Part shown: piece after piece, positions 32,476-42,700 of the stretch | Layout: each line of letters opens with the position of its first letter | How positions within the stretch are numbered: position 1 is the first letter of the stretch | From: Apostichopus japonicus | Taxonomy: Eukaryota; Echinodermata; Holothuroidea; Aspidochirotida; Stichopodidae | Length of the DNA: 64,000 nt | Reading direction: 5' to 3' | Assembly (NCBI RefSeq): GCF_037975245.1 | Contig: NC_092580.1 | Location: 27,123,501-27,187,500, forward strand | The notes under the pieces: model-generated | What the model was told of the DNA's origin: nothing | The model's input: the letters and a program-made list of their open reading frames with translations, nothing else | Database searches by the model: none | Translations under genes and position numbers: made by a program

Positions 32476-35400
32476 TGTTTATGTTGTGAGGTGTAAGGGA
32501 AACAGTTTATTATAAAGCTAGAAAGGAGTATATAACATCTTTTAAGAAGTAAAAAAAATACAAGATGTTAAATCTGTTTCATGTCATGAATGCAAAGTAG
32601 AGAAATACTCTTTACACTGTATGCAAGAACCTTAGATTTCTGGGTACATATACTAACCCATGACTCACAATAGGACTTGTAGCAAGATATTACTTGTTTT
32701 TAGGTGGAGTACATGGATATTAGATACTTTATAAGCAGTTGTTTCTGGAGCATTGGAAAAGGCTAGCACTTCTCTCGCCATTCTGGTCCTCTATAGCTCC
32801 ATGAATGACTGAAGGAGTGGAGTGGGTGTGGAAAGGTGATTTTTCTTGATTCACTGGAAGGTATGTACCCCTACCTCCTCATCTGAATACTTTCATACAT
32901 TCCTCTTCCCACAATGTAAAGAATGTTTAGAGAATTTATTCTGAAGTCTCTTGTTTGTGAAATACTGCAGCATTAAAAACTTGTGAGTTGAAAGACACTT
33001 TCACTAGAGAAATATTGCGACAGCTTTGCTGTCTTAGAAAGTGACTGCAGTCGGATGAAATAATTTACTAGATTAAAAGTCAACTATTTAACGTTGACTA
33101 TACAGGACTGGTTGCTCATGTCCAGCTAAGATAGAGTCAAGTTTATGCTGTAGCATTATAGCACATTTTTGCCACTTGTTTAAATTGGAAATATTCTTGT
33201 CATTTATTCAAGCAAAATTGCCATTGAATATTCATGACATCATATTTGTGCAGGATTCACTATAAAAGAACCATTATTTCATATACATTAGATCTATTTT
33301 GCATACATGAGGTATTAGGGATGTCTTCCATATTTTTGACTCATTGTAGTAATGAATTGATACAGCATTTTGGTCTGTTATCTTATTATTTCAGCTAGAG
33401 ACCATACAAAACTTGAGGTTACATATCCAGTATCCAAGTGTTCTCTTTCCCGATATGAAAATCTGTTAGTATTAGGTACAAAAACATAAAGTGTTTTTCT
33501 TAGGAAATGAAATTAGCATATGGCTTGCCTTATCAAAATCTTGCTAATTGGTAAATTATGTAGCAGAATGCAAAGGCTATATGGAAAGTTAATACTTAGG
33601 GTTAACAGTATAGACAATTGTAGCATTGTGGTCTGCTTGGAATGTTGACAGTATTAAAATAACTGGAGTCAGGTCTCTTTCTTGTACTGAAAGGATAAGA
33701 GGATTGAAAAATTATTAGTAGTAACTCAACGTGAGCTCAACAAGAAGCCATGTACAACAGTCTAATGAATAAACATCAGTATATATATACATAATGAATA
33801 AATATATCTATAGTAAAAGTGGTGTGCAAACAATACAGCTCATTCTAATGAACAAACATTGTATCTTCAACTTGTCAAAAAAAAATTCTTTAAGAATTTA
33901 CTCTGTAAACTGTCTGCTTTGACAATCAAACAAATTTCAATTTATTTCTTTTTTCTCAGTCTTATTTGTTTATAAATATAAAAATGGTTTAACATATTAG
34001 CTCAGTGTGTGAGTAAAGCTTATATTGATCAGTTTTATTTTGCTCTATATTTATTTTGTGTTTTTTTTATTGTAAACATTATTTGGGGGGGGGAAGAAGG
34101 AGGGAAACAGAGAGGGAAAGGTTGGGGACGTGTTAGGAGAAGGGTAATATATTCATGGTTTGTATGGACGTACAGTGTCAAATGATATAAGTATTTGTTT
34201 TTCCTTTTTCAGTCTTAAATTTGTATTTAAGCATTTAGTTAGAAGACATTACAATGATGTTTTCCTTTACTCCCCAACTGAAATATTAGTTACACTACGT
34301 AGATCTGTATCTGTTATGATGTTGGTCTCAAGACGGTGGAATGTAAAGCAATCAAATGTTAAAAAAAAAGTATTCATTTTAATTCAGAAGCTTGATTGCT
34401 TTTGGTAAGAATTTTACAAAGACCTCACTGGGTTTGATAAGGGCTCTTTCTAAATAACTTAATAGATGATCATATATTTCCTCTATCCTTTACCTTCCCA
34501 ATATCATCCCAGTACAACAGTTTCAAACAAAAGAATTAGTTAAGAAATAAGGACAACTTTGTATCCAAAGTTTTCTTTAAACTTAGTCAAAATAGGCCTA
34601 TTTCGGCCCAAAAAAATATATGCAGACAAAACAATCTTTTGGATGGTCTTGGTCTAGAGTTTATTTGTTGGGTGGTAATCAGTCCTTTTGTATTTTTACT
34701 ATGGTTAATACATGTGCTTGATATTAACCTAACTGGGAAGCAACCTTAAGATGGCTCTTCCCCTTATATTGAAATGATCTGTTTGTCCATAAAAGGGCAA
34801 ACAATTCTCTTTTCCATGTTCCACAGAGACATCTTTAACAGCTATAAAAATGTGGCCAAAAAGAAAATGTTTTCCATCTGTTTAGCAGAAACCATTTAAG
34901 AAAGCAAACTTTTGCAAATGTTTTTTAATTTGTATTTACTTTGTTAAATAGTTACTTTGGCAGTAAAATTATATCACATTCCACATGTACCATATGAAGC
35001 TTCCATGGTGTGTAAACATTTTAATAAATATTGTAATGCTGCACTTACTCTATACTTCCAAACTACCACACTTACTCTATACTACCAAACTACCAGAGTG
35101 GATTTTTTTTATCCTATCAAGTTTGAGAAAAAAAATTGCAAGGAATGTTACAAAAGAAGACGAAAATGATTTAATAGACAGCTAAATACCTTTCTTCTCT
35201 GAAGGAATTTAAAACCTCCAAAATCTCAGAAGAAATCCTTGTAGACGACTATATGTAGAAAAATGTTTGCCTGATGTATGCTAGAATTAGCATATTTCTT
35301 TATCTCTGTAAAGAAACTTAAAGACTTTAACAAGTTAGTATCAAGGCTGAAATCATCTCCCATGTACCTGTGTCTTGTTAGAGATGTACTTTTATAACTT

Positions 35401-36554
35401 CCAGAAAGAAAGAAAAAAGGATCAGATGCATGCAGAGTGTCTAACTGATGTATCATGTCATGGTGACATACTACTTTTTTGGGGGGGGGGGGGTTATTAG
35501 TATCATTATAGTTTTCATCATCATCATAGTTTTTCTTATCTTTTAGTGGCCATTGCAACATGAATATTATATTATCAGTTATTTTTAACTTTATTGTCTA
35601 TTGGTTTTTTGTTTTTTTTTGTTTGTTTTTTTTTTTGAGATGATGATACATAGATGTCAGAAGACTTTCACTTGGCAATATTTTTTCAGCAGCAGTCCAA
35701 GATATTTACGTTTTTGCTTAAAAGTTATCGCCTTTATTTTAAGTTTCCATTTCTAGCAACAAAATATTTGTTTGTCTTCCAACTTTAAGATAAGATAAGA
35801 AAAAAAATGTCTATATTGTATCAACAACAAAAAAAAAGACTAAATATTGTACAACAATAATTTTTACTTGAACTTGTTTTGTATGAAGACTTGAGGTGAC
35901 TTTTTATGATTTAAAAGTTGGTGGAGGCTTAAGCAGTGAATCAATTGGTAGTGAGTCTCACTGTAGAACAGAAAAATACACAGTGGAAAAAAATATATAT
36001 AATTTAATAATTGCACATTAAACCTCTTGTCTTGTCTCATTTTTCTTTTCTTATTCTTTTTTTTTTTGCGGAAACAAATCAAAAAACAAAAGAGAACAAA
36101 GATAAACTTTCCTACCCTGCGCCCAATTTTAGCAAGTTTCTTCCCCCATCCTCCTTCCCCCCCCCCAACTTTGTAGTCAAAGAATGGCCCTGCCTCGTCA
36201 AATAAGTCTATTAATTACCAGATATATGACAAGCATGTTTCTGTCATATTTCAGCTGTCTCTCAAAGTTTTACTTGACTGGTAAATATCTGTTTTCACAA
36301 TGATCTTGAGGTGAAGAGCTATTTCCTGAATTTTTTTTCCCTAGCTGCACACTAACATTGTCATTCGAGAATAGTCTCGATTTCAACCTATCCTCACCCC
36401 CCCCCCCACCCCTGTCCCCCTCAATATAACTCTGTACTAAATATTAAACACAGCATCAATTATATGCCTAAAGACTTATCTTCACATCCTATGCTTCTCT
36501 CAGGTAGCCTATCCAGGCCACCTTCTGCACCAATCACTCTCCCTTGCTAGTCAA
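32476..36554. other. Convergent intergenic region and MSH4 3' UTR
   Basis: AT-rich DNA between the two convergent genes. It includes homopolymers (13 G at 35481-35493, 11 C at 36397-36407). Minus-strand AATAAA candidates (TTTATT on the + strand) lie at 35733-35738 and 35590-35595. No gene-like ORF was recognised. Confidence 0.5.
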
Positions 36555-36728
36555 TCATTCTTCTAGTTGTGACTTCATTTCTTCCATATATTGCATCTTT
36601 AAGTTTTTAAGGTATCCTCTCAGCATCTCGTCATCCAGCTCCGTACTCTTGGCTGCCTGGATGAGTCTACTAGCCACCTGAAAGATTGCTTTCTGCTCTG
36701 AGACCATTCTACTCATCTCTTTGTTTTG
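36555..36728 (-). CDS. MSH4: MSH4 terminal exon 26 and stop
   Basis: 57 codons plus [23 protein letters not shown] matches human [20 protein letters not shown], followed by YLKNLKMQY. It ends SQLEE. This C-terminal helical region forms the MSH4-MSH5 dimer contact in the family. Confidence 0.95.
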   Translation of the reverse strand, partial: QNKEMSRMVSEQKAIFQVASRLIQAAKSTELDDEMLRGYLKNLKMQYMEEMKSQLEE

Positions 36729-39700
36729 CTGAAATAACAAGATGAAAATGTTCAATGTCTTAGCTCTTTTGATTTTGTCTTCCTTCAATAGTCACAGAGA
36801 GATGAATGTACTAAAGTCAAGTCCCTTTCAATGACTTAGTCAAGTCCCCCTGTTCCCTTAGTCAGGTCACATTTAGGTATACTTAATGTACAAAAATGCA
36901 TGATGGACTCATAAAACTACATCGTGTGACTAATAATTTAGTCATGAAAGTTCAATAGATTTATGTTGGTTATCCCGGTAAAGCAAGATGACACTCCTGG
37001 TGGTGTCTAAGTACCACCAAACAAGTTAATGTCCACAAGAAAAGACAGTATCAGTTGGTCTCGTCAGGTTATGGCATTTTGTTTTTATGGCTACGAGCTG
37101 CAAGGAATGTACTATTTGCTACAATCCTATTACTGTTCTGATAACTTGATGAAAGATATTACAGTAAGAGGTAGATGAATTGTTTCTTGGGATTAATAAA
37201 AACATAATGGGTATAATAATTTGTCCAGTCATATTAAATTATAATCTCACAGTAAAGCACCTTAAAAACATGCGAAAACTGAAGCAGGGTTGTTGCTGCA
37301 TGAATGTCCATATACAAAACAAGAAAGCTGTATACTAACCATCATCAAAATGAAATGACTGACAGTAAACAGTTAATCAATATATTCATATAGTCCACTG
37401 TAACCTAATACACTCACACTGACTTCTATGCATATATACACCCAGTGTGCATGGTGTCAGAAGTGGGATGCAACAGTTAGGCACTGCATCAAAAGGAGGG
37501 GGGCTGCAGCATCCTACAGCCAGGCTGCATAGAATGTAAGTAGTAGTGCTATGCAGTTTCACACAATAAGTACTGCACTGCTCAATGGTTTGATATTGAT
37601 TACAGCCTTGCTGCAGAATAGTTTGCAGCTGCTGCAGCTTGTCTTTTTGACACAGTGCGTTACCATTCTTTACTGCTAAAACAACTTAGTGTAGTTCACA
37701 CACTGGAACTAGGTAACTAAGCATCTCACACTGATTTAGACAAGTACCTAAAAGATGTGATATGCATTTACCTATATAGAATAATTCCATTGCACTATGT
37801 CAGCATGGCTTTACTTTCTACTTGTGATCATTGGTTAATGATCTATGGTTGTGTTAAACTATTACATTACTCACATGTCTTTTCAGGAGTAGGCTTGATG
37901 AGATCCTTTTGGCCTCTGCTACAATTTCGCGAGGTAGGCTGGACAGCTCAGCTAGCTTGATACCTTTAAAGTAAATTAAAACTTAATTACTCGATAAAAG
38001 GAAATTGTGGTACTCGCACAAGTCATAAAAAAAATTAAAAATATATAAATCTAAGTACACGTATAGAGATAATAGAAATAAAAAGTAAGATCGGACTAAA
38101 AACTATATTTAAATGAAAACATAGCCAGGATATGAATACAATTATCAACATGTATAAATACAAATAAATTTTTCACAAAGTTTTGAAAAGCCATGAAAAC
38201 TTGTCAAAATGCAAGCTGTAGTTGTTTAACATACTGAATTAAATGCAAACTTTATACAACAACAGCATACTGGGTAAACTTAACATCAACCTGTAAGAGA
38301 CAATCAAAATCTCTCAGCATCCTGCTGAAATCTGCATTCAATGCCTACATACCATTTCTTGTTTATTTTAATGTACCAAAGTAAGCTTTCTATTGTAATC
38401 CTTCAATGTTATTTAACCTACCATACTGCTCTTCTTGAGTTCGTCCTCTTGTCAGGAAGTGAGTATAACTCAGCTTGCCGGAAGATTCAGAATCACCAGA
38501 ACCATGTTCTACCTCAAAGTGATAACTGTGATGGAGAGATGTAAATATCAAGGTAATTAAATGTACCTCAATGACCCTCCATTCACCCTTCCCACCTACT
38601 AACCCCCCCCCCCACTCCCCCCCAAAAAAACGAAGAAGGGAAATCTGATTGGATAAAACAGTAGGCTATATTAAATTAAATGTACCTCAATGACCCCTCC
38701 ATTCACCTCTCCCACCAACTAACTCCCCCACTCTGCCTCACCCCCCGAAGATAGAAAGAAAATCAACAGAAAAATCTGATTGGATAAAACAGTAGGCTAT
38801 ATTAATTAAAGGGGTTTGACAACTTAAACATTCTTTCTTCAATTGGTGATCTGCTTGATAGAGATAAACAGACATACAGAATTAACAGTGGCTTACATAC
38901 TTTTCAACATTAGGGTAGAGTGCATCTAGGTTTGTAATCTCCATGAAGTGAGTTACAAAGAAAGTGAAAGCCCTGATGCTGATTAAGTATTCACAGACAG
39001 CATGGCAGATACCAACACCTTCTTCATTACTTGTACCTGGAGTCAATACAAAGACAGAAATAAACTACATGTTTGTACAAAAGACAAACACTTCATATAC
39101 AAATCTCTTTAGAGTTGAATTGTGGCAATTAAAGATATGCTGTATTGGCATCAAATATGCTAGATATTCAAATATCTTCACCTTTGGTCAAAATTCTTAA
39201 ACTGCTTTTATTACAACCTTCGAGGAAATTGTCCTCACTGGGACATTCAGTCATCTTGTGTGTTCCTTAAAATTTTGGAGAGTAAAGACCTCCAGGAAAT
39301 TACTTTTGGAAAACGTCAAGCCATAATAGCCTGCTTTATACAACACCTAATTGTATTCTGGTCATTTGATTGGTCAATTGCTCGTTGATTGCATGCAAAA
39401 TCTGCTCTATTCCACTCTATGAAATAGAACCATGGGTTATACTTTTTGGTAGCACTTTTTTCAATGGTAAGAGAGCAGAGAAACCTGTCTGTTCAAAACA
39501 ATCTGTTGCATGAGTGCATTTTACCCATCTTAATATAATATGTTGTATAAAACAAATAATGAATGGTTTCCATTCGTGCAATAGTGCAAATATTTCATTC
39601 GTTGAAAGATGTAATTTGTTCCATTCAACGAGGCTGCGCCTCGTTGAATGGAACAAATTACATCTTTCAACGAATGAAATACTTGCACTATTGCACGAAT

Positions 39701-42700
39701 GGAAACCATTCATTATTTGTATAATAATTTGGGGCTTATACTGACTATCTATAAATGAAAGCACTTGCAAAAAAAAACTCCATGGGCCAGGCAGCTTGTC
39801 TTTACAAGTTTGATCAGATCTAGTCTGCAACAGTGTAAAACTATGACAATATGTAAATAGAAATCAATTCGCACATAATATCACTTCTTTATTCTGATGT
39901 GATGTGAGTATTGCAACATGAGTACTGTATAAACCATGCATGCAATACATTTATGTAGTGGCTATAGTCCTTGGATTGTATCCATTCCAGGCTGCTCCTC
40001 AAGCCCCTAAATATATGCCTTAGTCCCTGGGTTCAATCAATTATTATTATTATTTTTTTTTGGGGGGGGGGGGGTGATACGACTTATCACTGTGAAAAAA
40101 CCAAATCTAGATCAGAAAAAAAAGCCTTACTTTATCCATATCTCACTCATTAACATATTCAATTGAGTGTTGTATGATTGTTACCTCTGCCAAGCTCATC
40201 AATAATCACCAGAGATGAATGAGTACAGTTCTGAACAATGTAGTTCACCTCCCTCATCTGAAAAGAATCAAATTCAATAGATATCTTAAAGATGTGTAAA
40301 AGTAAGTTGACCTGACTTTACGATCCTAGCAGGATCTTCTTCAAAGGCTAAATGACAAGTAACAGTAACAGACGGGACAAAAACACGCACAGAATACAGA
40401 CAGGTTAATGAGTATGGTAAACACAAAGAGATAGATGTAAGGGGATTAGTAGACAAGGGATGGACAGAAGAAAGAAAGAAACCAACAGGGGAAGAGGAGA
40501 AGTAGGAGATAAACAGTGGAGGGACAAGTTTATCCTCCCTTATCCTCTCTTTGTCCCTCCACTGTTTATCTCCTACCTCTACTCTTCCCCTGTTGGTCTC
40601 TCTTTTTCTTCTCTTCATGATGATGATGAAAAATCAGAGATTGATCGAATGAAAACTCCAGAAGAAAACATCTTGCTTCCCTCTTTTGTTCGTCCAAAAC
40701 ATTACTCTGGCGGATGTACTGACCATTCCATTGAAATACTGCACAGTAGGAATCATACCAGTTCTATTCCAAGCCAGTGTGCATTATAATAATCCATTCA
40801 AATAATCCAGAGATTAATTCATATAGTTAGTATGTGCATATTTCAAGGTCAAATTCAATGTCACTTTAATCGTTTTGACACATTTTCACCAAATCATCAT
40901 TTGCCTATCAACATATAATTTATATTTCCTCATGTATTTTGAGGTGATTAGCTTTCTCAAGTTTTTCAACTGTTACATCTTAACAATTCCTTTCACTAAT
41001 AATTAACATTCCCAGGTTAATTTGAGCCCACAATGGACAATATTATTATTATTAGTTTTTTGGATCACTTCATCATTTTTGGATCACTTCATCATTTTAC
41101 ACTTTGTTTTTCTTAAGGGATGCATGCATAATTGCATCCCTCTTTGCAAATGGTTACATCATCTTTGATTCATGCCTCCCCCCCCCCCCCCCGCGAGTCT
41201 AGCGACCTATGAGAGTGAAGAATGAGATTATGTAGAGGTGATCGAGAGTCTTGGTTCACAGACAAACCTCTAACATGAAAGTGGAAGCGTTGGTCTCGAT
41301 GTCATCATCACAACCAATCCTGGAGAAGATCTGATCACAGAGTCTGAAGGAAGCAAACTCGGCCGACACGTAACAGCCAATCTGTGCCATCACATGGAGT
41401 AGTGCCACCTGTTTCAGGTATGTTGACTTGCCCCCCTGAGAGGAGAGAAAAGTTTAAAATGGTAGACATTGAAAATATGGAGGTAGGGGGGGAGTTCTGA
41501 AAGATTTGACAAACTAACATAGAGTAAATTGTCACAGAGAAATTGGGTAGTGTGTTAGAGTGTTAGCCATTTAAAACATACTTACAGAAAAATTGAGCCT
41601 GTTTTATGAAAATATGTGAATCAAATTAAATTTCTGTTCCCCCCACACCCCCCTCCCTCTTATGTTACTCTGTTTTGTAGTACTCTTTGCCCTGTATGTA
41701 ATCATGTTGCTTTTTCCTCATTATCTGTTCCACCATTATTATATATATTTTTTGTTGATGTTCATGAGGAAGTTACTGAAGCATATTCAACAAATGAGAA
41801 ATAACTTTGTCAAGCCCCATCCATCCCTTGATCCCCACTCTTCCTCTACATAGGAAAACAGAATTACCATATTTGGACCAGTGATAATGATGAAGTTACT
41901 TTCGGCTGTAGCACACTGAAAGAAAAATGATAAAGTTTAACATAAATTATTAACTCTTTGAGGCATCAGCCCTTCAAATCATGTCATTGTCATGTCCTTC
42001 ACATTTTTCCTCTCATCACGTTTCATGCTACAAAGTAATAATAATCATGCTTTTACTGTAGAGTTAATGTCTGTAAGCTTTGGTTTCTAATGACATGTGA
42101 AAGTGAGAATAAGGATCATTAATTCACATATTCAGCATTTAACTTTTTAATTTTGCTTGCTAAAATAACTACAGCTAAAAATAGATCTTTTGTTGTTTCC
42201 TTGTGTAAGTTGGTAACTCTGCCTACGTTTGATAACTCTATGCAACGACTTGTCTGTCCACTCACAGTGACATTTTAAAATCTGTACTTCAAGTTCCATG
42301 GGAGTCTCTAACCACGACCAAAATCGACACAGAGGGCACGGTCATACCATATGTTCTGCGAAACTTGACAAGCTGCAGTCTTCAATGGCAGACATAACGA
42401 TAAAATAAGGTGATCACTGACATTATATACAATTTCATTCATAACTTTTTAAAGAGAAATCTTTTTGAAACATGGTTTGTGCACCTCTACTTGTATTTTC
42501 TATTCATTCTACTCATTCGGCGAAACTGCAGAAAGTGGAACCATGAACTGGTCAATAACTCAGCACATCAGTTCACAAGTTCATAAAGCGTGTACATAGC
42601 TTGTGACTGATATAACAGCTCCCTCTATTAATCCCCCATTTCATTAAGAGAACTCATTATTCTGCAATAATTGATCATTTACACAAGATCGACTTACAGT

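Larger units (their letters stand above)
36729..38900 (-). other. MSH4 introns 23-25
   Basis: Intron 25 (36729-37874) and intron 24 (37964-38421) are AT-rich with nothing recognised. Intron 23 (38526-38900) carries a ~120 bp tandem duplication (38555-38808). Confidence 0.6.
39130..39755. repeat. Interspersed repeat, copy A, interrupted by a transposon
   Basis: It shares GCTAGATATTCAAATAT, TTTGGTCAAAATTCTTAAAC, GGACATTCAGTCATCTTGT and GAGTAAAGACCTCCAGGAAA with copy B (42865-43115). Homology stops near 39330 and resumes near 39727 (TAATTTGGGGCTTATACTGA). Copy B is continuous across this point, so about 390 bp were inserted here. Confidence 0.85.
40258..41267 (-). other. MSH4 intron 21
   Basis: It contains an interspersed-repeat end (40295-40350), an inverted repeat (40473-40605) and a run of 15 C at 41178-41192. 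Otherwise AT-rich. Confidence 0.6.

Noticed and set aside
39417-39830. 137-codon minus-strand open frame
   Set aside because: It runs through the palindrome and its encoded segment is simply the two arms read in succession. No family resemblance.
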